This document shows positions 1 to 11,149 of a stretch of 64,000 nt of DNA, in pieces. Made by a program: the position numbers and the translations under genes. Source of the stretch: Dryococelus australis (Eukaryota > Arthropoda > Insecta > Phasmatodea > Phasmatidae); contig CM056998.1 of the NCBI GenBank assembly GCA_029891345.1, positions 170,586,332 through 170,650,331 of the forward strand, read 5' to 3'. Positions within the stretch are counted from its first letter, which is position 1. Every line of letters begins with the position of its first letter. Under the pieces are notes generated by a model. It had not been told where the DNA came from. It worked only from the letters and a program-made list of their open reading frames with translations, and did no database searches.

Positions 1-1050
1 GCCAACCCGAACAACCCTCTACCGAGGCTGGGTACAATGGGAGCGTAAGGACCCAGTCTAGCCATTCACACTTTTGTTCCTCATGAAGCTGGTTTCACGA
101 AATATGGCAGCCTTCACAGTAAATAACATGAAAGCCTACTATCGGGAGGCCTTTCCGGTAAAACTTACTCTGGGGTACAACTCGTCCTCTCCGCAGCCAG
201 TCACGAAGCATAAGAAACCCAAAGCTTCATCTTTGAACGTGAGAGATCCTTCGACTCAACCGGCATCATTACCGTGTACTTAAAATTTGTAATGCTAGTG
301 ACATTTAATTATTTATTTTAGGAGATGGCAAGGTTGACGGTTCTTTATTCTTTTAGAAACGAGAAGGGTGGACTAGCATCAATGTGTTGAACTTTGCTGC
401 AGGCTTTGTATTAATAAAATTTGGTCACTGCTTCAAGTCCTATAGTTCCAGCAGTACAACCGGAATGTTGCACACCACTTCAGAATCTTATGTTGAAGCC
501 TCTGTGATAGGTACGTGGGTTGGTGTCACCCTTATAGCTCCCTCACTTCTGTGCCTCGAATAGTCAAAACAACTATGTACTTAGTACTCTTCTGTTTACT
601 TTTCATTGGTATTTTCTTTCGGGCCCTCTCCCTTAGTTTTGCAACTTCCACTTCCATTTGTACTATTAACTTTGGCAACCTTCTTTATTCTCTTTATGAC
701 CAGACCACCTCAGTTTATATTTCTCTTTATGTAGAAGTGCTTGACTCCATTTACATTCAATTCATTTTTGGTATCTTTAATCTACTGGTGAACTTAATCT
801 TGCGTACTTGTGCCCTGCTTGTAATATTTCATTTTTAAGTCTTATACCAATGTCCATATTTTTCTGCCAACCTCAATGATGTTACAGTTAACCAGTATTT
901 TGTAAGATAGTACACAGCTATGAACAGGACACTAATTCAGAAGTTGGTGTTGAAAGTACTTGGTGAACTGTGAACCAGCTGAATGCAGAGAGTTTAGGGA
1001 GTGTGGTGCTTCAGGAACTTCAAGAAGGTGCATGGCCATGTGTGTTGTAG
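1..1050. other. intronic sequence upstream of the first visible milton exon
   Basis: No feature could be supported here. The stretch ends at the splice acceptor ...TTGTAG before 1051. Small open frames at 74-283 and 515-838 have no recognisable domain; the second is hydrophobic and T-rich, which gives open frames by chance. The first could be a piece of an unrecognised repeat. The 5' half of the milton gene (coiled-coil/HAP1-N region) should lie beyond the left edge of the window. Confidence 0.5.
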
Positions 1051-1303
1051 GGGCGGAGCCCAGCCTGGTGTGCCGGGAGTCCCGGGGGCAGCAGACCTGG
1101 AGGCAGCGCTGCGCAGGCTGACACCGGCGGAGGTGCTGGCCCGGCGGGCTGCACTCCACTCTGGTGGAGTGGTTGGCGGATACGACCACTCTCCACCCTC
1201 GTATCTTCCCTTCGGCTGTCGCACCCCTGACAGCATCATGTCCACGGGCAGCAGTGCTTACAGCAACCGCAGCGCTGGGTGGAAGCTGCCCGAGAAACTG
1301 CAG
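1051..1303 (+). CDS. milt: milton/TRAK internal exon (C-terminal half begins)
   Basis: This exon encodes part of Milton/TRAK, the adaptor that links kinesin-1 heavy chain to Miro on the outer mitochondrial membrane. The frame reads [13 protein letters not shown], then [14 protein letters not shown], and ends with WKLPEKLQ. These match the TRAK-family blocks GVPGTxDLxxALxRL and PEKLQ that precede the Milton domain. The right end is a clear donor, CAG|GTGAGT, at 1303/1304 and falls between codons. The left end is taken at ...TTGTAG|GGGCGG, where base 1051 completes a split codon; the polypyrimidine tract is weak, so an AG a few bases further on is possible. The exon is GC-rich compared with the AT-rich flanks. 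Downstream it joins in frame to the exon at 13599, giving the continuous motif [12 protein letters not shown]. The domain match is from memory of the family. Confidence 0.9.
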
Positions 1304-1604
1304 GTGAGTAGTCCTCAGCACCATAGTATTCTTTCTTGACATATTAATTTAGATTAATTTTCTCTCTATAAACTAGTTGGTTTGTGCCAACATAACTGCT
1401 TGGATTCACTTAAAGTACATGTAAGTACTGGCAGCTTCTTGGTGGTTTGTCACAAAAATTGATATGGTTAATCACCTTAGTTTTTTCAGTGTCTTGAACA
1501 AATGGTCACTTTAAGGTACACGTGGATGGTAAGGTTGTCTACAAATCCAGCAAGTAGAAATTTATTCAGCCAAGGCTGGAGTACATAGCAGTAGGTGCTT
1601 AGTA

Positions 1605-2135
1605 CAGTAAAAGCCAGATATAATGCAGCTGTTGGGGGACATAACTCAGATTCACGTTACAGCTTTCCGCGCTATTCCAGGAGTGACTGAGTATAGTAGC
1701 AGAAAAGGAGCCAGTGTTCTAATGGGGTGTGACACGTATCTGTCAAACACGGGGCAAGTGTTATTTACTGCCGTAACTCGTGAAACGTTTAGTCCCTTCT
1801 TACTGGAACATCATTTTTATCTTCATCACTGGACTTGTCAGCACCCAAGGAGGGAAATCGAAGGTGAAAAACATGCTTTGATGAAGGGGGTAACATGCAT
1901 GTCGTTTACTCGGCTGATTTGAATTTTCAAAAGGAAAACCAAAACAAAAAAAGGTAATTACTTGTGGCATGCAAAAAAAAGGCCGCTTTTCTGCCTTAAG
2001 CCTTGTCCACGATAGCTCATCTGCTCTGAATTTTTTTTTCGAAAATGGAAAGACCATACCCAATAGCCGCTATATACGCATTATAAGCATTGTCTCTACA
2101 TAATAATTTTAATGGTTACATTACGCTATACCCTG
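1605..2135. mobile_element. possible Tigger/pogo-like MITE
   Basis: The left end begins CAGTAAAAGCCAGATATAAT, the style of pogo/Tigger termini. The right end, read on the opposite strand, begins CAGGGTATAGCGTAATG. Both are flanked by TA (1603-1604 and 2136-2137). The two termini match only loosely and no transposase remnant is visible, so the call rests on terminus style and TA flanks. Confidence 0.4.
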
Positions 2136-2164
2136 TAGATTAATTATAGGCCTGTAAAAGACTT

Positions 2165-2235
2165 ACTCCCTACCTTACCCTGAATCTGAACCCAGAGCCT
2201 CTCGCATTACAAGCCAGTTTTATACCGAATGCTTC
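2165..2235 (-). repeat. possible tRNA-derived SINE fragment
   Basis: Read on the - strand, the stretch contains TGGCTTGTAATGCG followed about 20 bases later by GGGTTCAGATTC. These resemble a pol III A box and B box (GGTTCRANTC). The spacing is shorter than in an intact tRNA and no cloverleaf could be drawn, so this is at most a decayed SINE head. Confidence 0.25.
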
Positions 2236-2781
2236 ACAGAAGTCAGTATTCCTGTTACGACAGTATTAAAGCATATTTTAACTTACTTTAGTTAAATATT
2301 TTGGCATAGAATAATTGTAATTGCTTAAATGTGTTACGCTGTACAACACACACACATATTTCATGTTAACTGGTAAGTGCCAGTAAATGTGTGACAGCAG
2401 GACACTTGCAAGTATAAGGCTTGGAATGTGGTCGTGCCATCCCCATACTGATCCAATGCCCAGATAAGATGGAAAGGTTGCCACAGTATTTTTTTGTTCG
2501 GTTTACAACCTAACTGCAGAACAGGTATAATAGGGGTCACATAAAAAAATGACCACTAGGAATTCTTCTGTCAAATATTCGCACCTTACCAATGAAACTA
2601 AATATGGATAAACATACAATATTGGTTGTAATGAATCAGTAAAATAGATCTCAGCGCTGAAAGGAGAGAGAATGAGCTCGCCCGCGCCTTCCGCCTCATC
2701 CATCAACATCCCCGACTCAAGACCACACGCCTACCTGACCACACACTTTCCACTTATTTATTCAGGCCACAGGACATAATT

Positions 2782-2803
2782 CCCCCCCCCCCCCCCCCCC
2801 CCC
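2782..2803. repeat. poly(C) run, 22 bases
   Basis: An uninterrupted run of 22 C, the longest of about a dozen G/C homopolymers in the window. Runs like this are prone to length error in sequencing, so its exact length is uncertain. Confidence 0.9.
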
Positions 2804-2959
2804 GCCTTCATCGGTATAACCGAATCTGCAGTATACTGGGCCACTGTATTCCGGGCTTCCGCTTTTCTTGGAGCTTCTCATTCAGTAATCTAATTAGGGA
2901 TATTTTAATGAGTTGTAGGTGGCTTACAAAGTAAATTTTACTAAATCTTATTTGTAAAA

Positions 2960-3544
2960 TAAGATTGCAAGTAAACTGCTAGGCTACCAAAAATAGTGTA
3001 TAAAGGGATAGGAATTAAAGTACTCGCAGTGCAGTACTTGTCGATGGGCACACGCACACAAAGGTTGACACATTTTCCATGAGGTTGCACAATCGTGGAA
3101 CTTTGCTGGCTAAACCATCTTCATTAAGTGGTGTGATGTAAGACACTGCAGTGTAGGGACGGTACTGTTAGTAAATGTAGCAGCCGTGTGGCAAATTAGA
3201 GTGGGACGGGAAAATTAAAAAATTGCCAGTATAGCTGATGAAAGTATTTGAGCTGTGATTATCTTAAGTTGAGTCCTGGCGGCTGCCTGGATTTTGTTAT
3301 AAATTTATGATCATTCCCATTGTCTGAGATCTGAGCTATTGCTTGAAGGTGGTCGGGCTCTCACATCTCTGGCACTGTAGCAGGAATCAAAATCTTTGTT
3401 GCATGATGCTACATGTTCTGCAACTAATATTTCTGGTTGGTTATTAATGTGACCAGCTATGGCCTGTTTGGTGTTTGCTCTGTGACCATTCATTTTCTTC
3501 CTGACTGTGTTAGGGTAGGCCTAGCAGCCTACTTGCAACCTTAA
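2960..3544. mobile_element. MITE with inverted ends (relative of 13323-13531)
   Basis: The left end reads AAGATTGCAAGTAAACTGCT followed by AGGCTACC and AGGGATAGGAATT. The right end reads GCCTAGCAGCCTACTTGCAA followed by CCTTAA, which is the inverse of the left terminus. The same terminal words, including GGATAGGAATTC, recur at 13323-13531. No open frame belongs to it. A short perfect palindrome, AATCTTATTT-gta-AAATAAGATT, overlaps its left border (about 2944-2966). Confidence 0.55.
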
Positions 3545-4019
3545 CTAACAATTATTGTATGTGTAGTGTCTGTGTCCAGTATCGGTTACCCTGGTGTGAG
3601 AGTTTAGTGCATTCACTTCATGGATCAGTCAAATTCAGCTCAAAGCCAATTTGATTCCATCTTGACAAAAGTGTGAATCCACCTTGGCAAAATTGGTTTT
3701 CTTAATTAAAATATTTTAGTTCACCAGTATGATGATAGGAGGAATTGAAAATGTATAAACAACCCTGATAACAAATACATAAATTAAATGAACCATTAGC
3801 TTTTACGCACAACGTATTTCATGCTAAAGAAAGCACACTACAGAAGCAAGACTTCGCCCCACCTGAATATTGTAAGCCACATGAAAAAGTTGACAGTGCC
3901 TCAACACACCTCTAACCGCATGCGCCTGGCTTGTACTGTCTACCAGAATCCACAGAAAACAGTCATTCCATCGCTCTTCCCGAACTGGTTATTTTACTTT
4001 ACCTCGCTCACAAGCTGAA
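3545..4019. other. intronic stretch, nothing recognised
   Basis: AT-rich sequence between a MITE and an LTR fossil. No domain, inverted repeat or tandem repeat was noted. Confidence 0.4.
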
Positions 4020-5265
4020 GAGCGCACCCATTTGAATTTGGCACCGCAGTAGGAAGCTGTCTGTCTACTCGAACGCCCTGAGTTAAGTTCCACACACCAG
4101 GCACTGAGCGAACAAGCGAGATAAGCATCCTTGGTCCATGCATGTGGCGTTACAAGATCCACCCATAAGAGCGGGGGTCACAAGCACCCTGCACCCCTCT
4201 AAGTACCCAAGATTGTCAGAGATCACTATAAAAGGTTGATGCGTGCCGCTTATACAACTAATCTAATACAATTCTGACTTATCGCCTAGAGTACCTTTTC
4301 CCACTACAGATGTGAGCAACACACTGCCTACCCTGCAGGCAGTAGGAACTATGAGCGATTCCTTCTCACCTGTAGGATACGCAACCCGTCCTACAATCCC
4401 CCCCCCGTCACGGAGTTAACAAGCTGCCCAGACCTCGGGCAAGGCTGACCGCCTCCGGAGAGGCACTAAGCAGAATCGCTGACCAGAGTATTCCCACGCC
4501 AACTAGGGCAGGAGGAGGTCACGCCTCCCCCGCACCCCTTGACGGCAGTCATTCTTGTTGCATCTCTTGCGTTATCCCACAACACTGCTGCCAGTGCTGA
4601 GACAGCCTGAGATCTTTGAAGCATTGAGTATGCCCCATGTGGCTACTTCACCGTCGACGACCAGTCAACCCAACAACCAGCGAACATGCTTAGCAACACG
4701 TTAAATTCACTTCGTCTCCTCAAAAAATCTTCTTTAGACATTTTAGTAATATTATATATTTTCTCGTTAAGCTCTTCCTTTCCCATTTTCCATTAGAACC
4801 AGGTCGCCTACACCTGGCCAGCGTAGTAATCTTTAGCATTCAATTGGCTGGTAGGAGGTAGCACGCGTCACATGTTTATTGAGACTTCAATAAACATACT
4901 GTTGTGTTTCCTACTTCTCAGCATTTCTTTATTAGAGTATCTGTCTGTTTACCTGCTAGATACAGGTTGTTACGTACACCTTTGACGAAGACCGAGCATA
5001 TTATAACTACCGAATTAACTTCAGCCACGGGCGCCCTTCAGGGGCGCCCATTAGACGACAGTCTGTTGGTTCCCAAACTACCACAGAATTGCTTCCAGTG
5101 CTGATGGGGAGGAACAGAGGAGCTACGACTACTAACAACACCTTACCCAGAGGGGGCGACAGTCTCAAGTTATTGCCTTATCCCACAGCACTGCTTCCAG
5201 TGCCAAGATATACAGTGGCTTTAGATTTGCCGTCCATTCCTGTGTGGACGCACATCCAGTGGCGG
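4020..5265 (+). mobile_element. LTR of a Ty3/Gypsy-like element, + orientation (approximate ends)
   Basis: The block has LTR layout on the + strand: a TATA box CTATAAAAGG at 4226, then GAACCAGGTCGCCTACACCT near 4797, which recurs in five other LTR blocks here. A polyadenylation signal CAATAAACAT at about 4888 sits in the arm of a perfect 11-bp hairpin (4872-4897). A leader begins near GGTGACCC at about 5269. The start is uncertain by some hundreds of bases. It is an old, diverged copy, treated as a fossil. Confidence 0.55.
4872..4897 (+). promoter_or_regulatory. hairpin carrying the LTR polyadenylation signal
   Basis: ATGTTTATTGA and TCAATAAACAT form an 11-bp perfect stem around a 4-base loop, with AATAAA inside the right arm. 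The same arrangement recurs in other LTR blocks of the window (11277-11301, 17755-17778, 32096-32125) with different stem sequence, which suggests that the fold rather than the sequence is kept. Confidence 0.6.
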
Positions 5266-6110
5266 CATTGGTGACCCAAACAGCTCTAAGTCTCTTTATC
5301 AGCCAGCATAGCATGGGGGATCAGTGAAGACTTTACAGAGCCTGGTCAGCAAGCCAAAATTGGACTTACACTGTGACTTGTGTTCAGATTTCGAGTCAAG
5401 GTGTGGGCACGAGTCAGTATCGACTGCTCCAGTTGTAGTATTATTCGTTTCTCCGTGCATACGCATTCACCCATCGTGCCAGCCTGTGGTAAAAGGATTG
5501 TTGACCGGTACGGAAGTGAGGTTCGGTTGGGATAACATCCACTTCTGGACAAACGAATCTCACCTGTGGAACTGTAGCCACGGAGTGGGCCAGGTTCGTT
5601 AAGACTGGACTAAGTATACCACCAACACGGCACCCAAGAAGTAGGAGTAATTGAGTACTAGCCAACACTCCTCGCCTCTCGTCACCTAGCTAACTCAATC
5701 ACCCTGATTTTGGTATAGCGGACAGAATCCTAGACTGTCGCAACTATTAACCTAGCCGGTCATGTGTCAAAGTGAACCAGATCAAGCGTTAGCAGTTGCT
5801 TGGGGTGGCTTGCCAGAGGCGCTCACCCACTCCTTAGGTCTGTGAAGGCCGGAGTTGGAAACCACTTCGGTTAGAGTCTTGCGATGTCCTCTTGGCTGTG
5901 AAGGCAAGGGCATCCTGACTAAAGGCTGGATGTCCTGCACCCGTGCTGCGATCCACTATGACGTTACTCTCCAAGAGGCCATTATCCCCTTGAAGTGTGT
6001 CGCGAAGGACTTGGCAGATCGCAGAGGGATGGTGTTCGAATGAGACTTATGCTAAACCACCCGGTACTGGGTTCAGATTTATCCTGTACCTGGACATTGT
6101 TGGCGAAAGA
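5266..6110 (+). mobile_element. leader and gag-like remains of the + strand LTR element
   Basis: The stretch continues from the LTR at 4.0-5.27 kb. A gag-like segment around 5440-5570 reads HPSCQPVVKGLLTGTE and resembles HPACHSVVRGFLSKTE on the - strand at 10.5 kb, so both belong to one retroelement family. The copy is broken. No protease, reverse transcriptase or integrase was found beside it. Confidence 0.5.
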
Positions 6111-6117
6111 CAGAACT

Positions 6118-6171
6118 AACTATGGTTGGTGGGTTGGGGGTGATTTAACCCTCAACCCACCAACCATAGTT
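6118..6171. repeat. near-perfect 23-bp hairpin with 8-base loop
   Basis: AACTATGGTTGGTGGGTTG (6118-6136) is exactly repeated in inverse at 6153-6171. The stem extends four more pairs, with one G-T wobble, around the loop TGATTTAA. It sits where the + oriented retroelement remains give way to sequence of unclear origin, ahead of - oriented remains. It may be a template-switch product. Confidence 0.9.
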
Positions 6172-6935
6172 CGGTACACGAACTAACGATGTCTACACAA
6201 AAGGCTGTATACTAAATCAGTTTCTCATCTATGGAGTCACCTTCAAGAAAAAGCACAGATGACCTAGGCTAGCACTAGAAGGGGTTCGACCCATGCTGGG
6301 GTGCGAAACTTTGAGGACGGTTAACTTGTGGCGCGAGGGGCTTCGGTGACTTGAGGATACTGACCCCAATGAATACCTTGAATCTAAGCGTACTCTTGCA
6401 CAATGCATATGTGCGAGGGATTTGAGTGGCCTTCAATCTCTTAAAAGTGAGTTTCGCATAGAAATTGCCTGGAGGCAAACAAATTGAACAGGCTTTGGTA
6501 AAGTGCTAGCATATATAGTAGGTCAAGTAGGGTTACGTAGTGGAACAAAGTTTTCAACAGTGGTAAAAATAATGCCATTGCAGCATTTGTTTGTAGATAC
6601 ACGACACCTCGTACTATGACACTACCCCTAAAACAGTAGGAACTGCACAGGAATTAATTACACGTGTGTGAAAGCTTATTGTCAGCACTAAAGGAGATGT
6701 GCAATATGCCCTCCATCAGCATGGATACATGCATCAACCCGCCATTGCATAGACACCTGGATGTGTTGATGAACCCCTGAATGTTGCACAGCTCACCATA
6801 CGGTTGTGAGGGCTGCCCAAATCGTCCACTCTGGTTGCATACACAAATGCCTTAAATGTCCCCACAAATAAAAGTCCAGTGTGACGCGTGACAGTCCCAG
6901 CTGTCACACTGTCCTAGCCCCTGGGTGACTTGGAC
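6172..6935. other. intronic stretch, nothing recognised
   Basis: No domain or terminal repeat is visible. It lies between retroelement remains of opposite orientation and is probably part of one of them. Confidence 0.35.
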
Positions 6936-6939
6936 GATG

Positions 6940-7870
6940 CTAGGCGAGCCGCGTCTTAACTGGCTTACTCTGTCCTGGGCACTGGGGTCCGCCCGGTGCA
7001 TAACATGGGTCTAGTGGGTCGGCGACTTGGTACAAAGTCGGGTTCTGCAATCTTGATACGACGCGGTGCAGGTTTGGGTGGTGGTGCAGCAGTTCTGCAA
7101 GGTGGCAGGGTGCTTGCTTGCACACTTTTGTTTGCTGTGACCGGTGTTGCACTCTACTGGGGGTAATCTGTTCAGGTACGGGAGCCGGCTGCGGTTCTAG
7201 CGTTCTAGGCTGACGAATGCCAAATAGTGCCTCCTGCACTATAGGGTGGTATCCCTCAGTGATCCTGGTCGGTGGTTCGAACAAGCCTATGGGAATACCT
7301 GTCACTGGTACGCTGAGATGTTTCAATAGTGCAGTTTGCTATCATGGACTGAGCAACCCGAACCCGCTGGGAAGGATCCATAGCAGCTGGGGAAGCTTAG
7401 CAATTGCTCTCACCTTTCTGGTCCATCTCTCAACTCCACCCCTGTGAATGTAAGGCATGAGGTACTAGATGGGTGCTGCAGGAGGTTGGCAGTTTACGTG
7501 TCACTGTTCACATTTGTGCTAATTACTGCCGCCAACACCGCCTCACTCTCGATGACTCTACGAGGTAGAGCCGGCGTGGGGCTGCCGGGTAAAGGCTGCA
7601 GGAACCACACGTGTTGGGCACTTGCCTGGCAAGTCTATCCCACCGGGAATGTACCTAGTGTCATGGTTCTACCGTTCCTTCCACGTGGTACAAGGAACAG
7701 GTGGTCTTCTAATGGTGGTTAGGTGAGTGTCCCGTGATTACTGGTCTCCCCAAACTCTAAGGATATCCCCTCCTCGGCTCCACAAGCAGGGGTGATGAGG
7801 AAGGGGTGACTTTAAGTCTGCAAGCCGATTTCCAAGGGATGGTATCCTATTGTCGTGGCTCTACCGTTCA
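6940..7870 (-). mobile_element. gag-region fossil of an LTR element, - orientation
   Basis: The - strand frame at 6940-7326 is proline- and glutamine-rich, of the type seen in gag spacer regions. The following stretch (7440-7870) shares words such as GGGCTGCCGGGTAAAGGCTG with a comparable stretch at 57.5-57.8 kb. On the + strand at 63.6-63.8 kb the inverse of its GGGGATATCC/CACCCCTTCC region recurs. It belongs to the same group as the LTR at its right. Broken; treated as a fossil. Confidence 0.45.
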
Positions 7871-8790
7871 CTGCCAGGAGGCAGAGAATGGGTGGCCTTC
7901 CAAGGATGTGCTGTAGTGTTCAGAATGCGTTCGGCAGAAACAAAACCAGGTCTCCTGCCAAGTCCTCCAGCTCCGATATGAAGCAAGAAAGGAGCTTTTT
8001 GTGAAAGTCAAGGTGACTGGTAGAATCAGTGTGTATTTAACCAAAAGGAAATACACTTATGGCAGAGGTACTCTAATTTCCTCGCAGGCTATGTGGAAAG
8101 TAAACACCCTATCGTACTACAGGGGAAAGCACCCTGTGCAAAAGCTAGCGGGAAAGGCAGTTAGCTTGGTGCGTGTGTCCTCGGGGCAAGCTCTACTCTC
8201 GGGTTAGTATCTGTAAGGGACAGAACGTGTTAAGTGCTTGAACTGTCGACGGCCGCTGGTTCTTCCTTCAGTTAGGTGCTGGAGAGGATCTTTGGCCCCG
8301 CGAGGAGAGCAATGAAGCGTAAGAAAGGTTTGAGCCGTGGCACCAACAGTTGGGGCAATGAGAGCTCAGAATAGTTGATTAAGAACTGAAACAAAATTGA
8401 CTATCCGGAGGCCGGGTTGCAGCTCCTTATATATGCCTTGGCCATCCCGTCTTCCACTGGCATAGTGTGTCTGGAGAGGGGGAACAGCAGGTGCAAGTCC
8501 TGTGCCTAGATCCCCTGAGTGTGTGGCATAGTGACGTGTGGCCGGGATCTAGGCATCTTGCCATGTGGCGTCATCTAGCGGCACGCTGCTGTACTCGCCA
8601 CGGACCTCTTGCATGGTCTAGGTGGCTCATCAGGCAAAATAATAATTATTATTGGGACGTCTGTCCCGGCTTGGTAGGTAAGACAGTCTTGCAGACGGCG
8701 GGTGGCGACGTGACTCGTCTACAAGCTGCCAGGAATACAGTTGCACTGATGAGTAGCAGTTGTTTAGTATAATTGAGCAGAAATCATGCG
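7870..8790 (-). mobile_element. LTR-like block, - orientation (approximate ends)
   Basis: Read on the - strand it carries a TATA box (GCATATATAAGG, + strand 8426-8437) and ends towards gag-like sequence at lower coordinates. The U3 side has a CATCTAGCGG word near 8571 that echoes CCATCTGGTGG at 35.79 kb and CCATCTAGTGG at 58.7 kb. Exact ends were not found. Confidence 0.4.
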
Positions 8791-10440
8791 TCAAGTGGAT
8801 TCAAATCGGGTCTAAAGAGGGGGGCTGCCAATTACAGCTGTGATGGCATTCCACAGTAACATGATCCAGCCCGCGGGTCATACACTGTACGTTATGTATA
8901 ATGGGCTGTAGTACAGAAACAAAGTATTTGCGGACCTATGTTCTTATAAAGTTTTTTCATCCTTCACTTGAGGAATGGTCCACCAAAGTATTGAAATGCA
9001 ATATTGCAACATCCTGTATGTTATGCAAGACACTCTTGTAAAAAGTGTATGTCCAGAGGGAAGCTAATTTATTAACGAGTAAGAAAACACTGTGGATGAA
9101 TTTCACCACTTATTTATTTAACTCGGCTTAACTAAACGAAGGTACCGTAAAATTTAACTCCCTATTTACCTGCATTTAATGTAGATGCATTTCACCATGC
9201 ACATCTAGCAGATGATTTAACCCGTGTAGTAAATCTAAGTTTAGGGACAGACATTTGAAGAAAATGGTGCATCTAGAAATCTGTGGCAAGGATTTTGCCC
9301 ACTTATATATGGAATCTGAGTTTTGTTGTCTTAGGAATCCTCACAGAAAATAAATACATAAATTTTATAAAATATTACAGTGATTGAAACAGCACGCAGA
9401 CACTTTCATGTTGTAAAATATAACTGGACAAATAATGTCAGTGAGTGGGAAATTGCATGTTTGAATAATAATTGCTACGGATTTTAATTCAGCAACATAT
9501 TACATTTCTTTATGAACATTCGGTGTATGTATTTCTATGAAGCATAAATATGTAGTAAAATCCCGCATAACAACATAATTTATTGTAAATTCATTGAGGT
9601 CCCGTATAATTTTCATTGTCCTCGTACAGCAAATTTTTTTATAACTTCCATGTGTAGATAAACTAACAAATTACAGTTACAAACAATATATTTAGTCTTC
9701 ATTGTCACCTTCACTGTACTTGGCGTAAAGAGCATAAATAGCGTGAATACATAATTTAAATGTAGGCTAACAGTTTTACATAACATAAAAAATATTCGTC
9801 ATTAATTTGTTATTAAAAATTGTATGGCATGTATATTTTGCATAGCCAGTCTAACGTAAATTTGTTGTATGTATTCATATAACAAATATTTAAAAAAAAC
9901 TACATTGCAGGAACTTAATTTAATATTGTGATCGCGACAAGAACATCTGCCGAATTTTTTGTCGTGACCTTCAAAGTATCGTAATATGTTACGGCAGCCA
10001 TATTTGTCTTGTAGGCGGAGTTAAAGAAGTTAAATGGCCAAAGATGGGCGTTTAAACTTAAACTCGGGTAAGTTAGTTAATCATGTTCTGACAGTGGTGA
10101 AATGCAGTTGACTAGTAATCCTAGTTAATTCGTTCTTAAGCTCGGCTTAGTAAATAAACCTTGGCGCGTGTCCGGTAGTGAAGGCTGGATCACAGTCGTA
10201 TGGCTTTAGTTGCACCTAGGTCGGTTGTGCATGCGGGTCTGATTCAAGGTTTACGTGCGGCTGGATATCGCAATCGGACACGTGGCTTTGCGAACTGCAA
10301 CCACGTTCTCGATATTCTGATTACCTAGCCCCTTGGAGGGGTCTAACTTGCAACTTACTTCTGTACTAGCTGTACTCGGTGACTGGCGGGAGGTGCTAGA
10401 GGGATTGGTGCTTTAGCAATTTGCAGTATGGTGAAATTTC
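8790..10440. other. AT-rich intronic stretch, nothing recognised
   Basis: A long AT-rich region without a convincing frame, terminal repeat or tandem repeat. Part of it next to 10.4 kb may belong to the adjacent LTR element. Confidence 0.4.
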
Positions 10441-10449
10441 ATTGCTCGT

Positions 10450-11140
10450 GTAGCTAGTCTTCAGTTCGAGTGGTAACAAGGGCACTTCGTGACACAACGC
10501 AGAACTCTCCGTTCCAGTTCTCTGATGCCCTGTTCCAGAAGTTCTGGTTTGCTACGCCTAGATGGTCTTCGGTTTTGCTCAGAAACCCTCTTACTACAGA
10601 ATGACAGGCCGGGTGTGTGAGTAAAGGGGCTGACGGAATAGAGTAGGGTTTACGGCAGTCGTCGTAGGTGATGTTGCTGAACGAAGTACGGTGGCACAAT
10701 CTCGTTCGGCTCGCTGGCTATCTGAAAGTGGGGTAACACTAGCCACCTGTCTGGCAGCAAAGCTTGCAACTCTTTGCTCCTCTCTCCTGGTGCCGTGCCT
10801 CACCTTAAATGGCATAGTGGTGTAATTACAGAGAACTCGAAGCAAGCACCACGGACGCGGGTATCCCTAGATTAGTATTACCTGGCGACAATCTTTCCAA
10901 CGCGAGCTCCGGTGCTTCAGAAGATCCCCCACTGTTGCGGGCTGATCAGAGACGTTAGAGCCATGTGGGTTGCCAAGACTATCGCTAGGTGTGCGAACTT
11001 AATCAGTCAGGCTGTAACACCTAAGCAGATACTCCCGCCAGCACCCAGGTGCTCCGGTAGGGATATAACTCAGAAGTACCGTCTCTCCCTGATTGTGATT
11101 CGTCTAATGATGTGTTATCAACTTGGAGTCACCTGAGGGG
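10450..11140 (-). mobile_element. gag/leader fossil of an LTR element, - orientation
   Basis: The - strand frame at 10454-10699 contains HPACHSVVRGFLSKTE and NFWNRASENWN, similar to the + strand gag-like segment at 5.45-5.58 kb (HPSCQPVVKGLLTGTE, HFWTNESHLWN). Nearby, GATCCCCCACTG (about 10923) recurs at 31.71 kb and, inverted, at 5.31 kb. This places the leader/gag start of one family at three sites. Broken; no pol remains. Confidence 0.5.
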
Positions 11141-11149
11141 GAGTCTCCA

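Noticed and set aside
932-1342. Antisense frames and extended + frame around the first milton exon
   Set aside because: They are shadows of a GC-rich exon or run past its splice sites into intron sequence.
5710-5780. tRNA-like stretch (TGGTATAGCGG ... GGTCATGTGTC)
   Set aside because: The A-box resemblance is fair, but the B box is poor and no acceptor or anticodon stems form. It lies in retroelement leader sequence.
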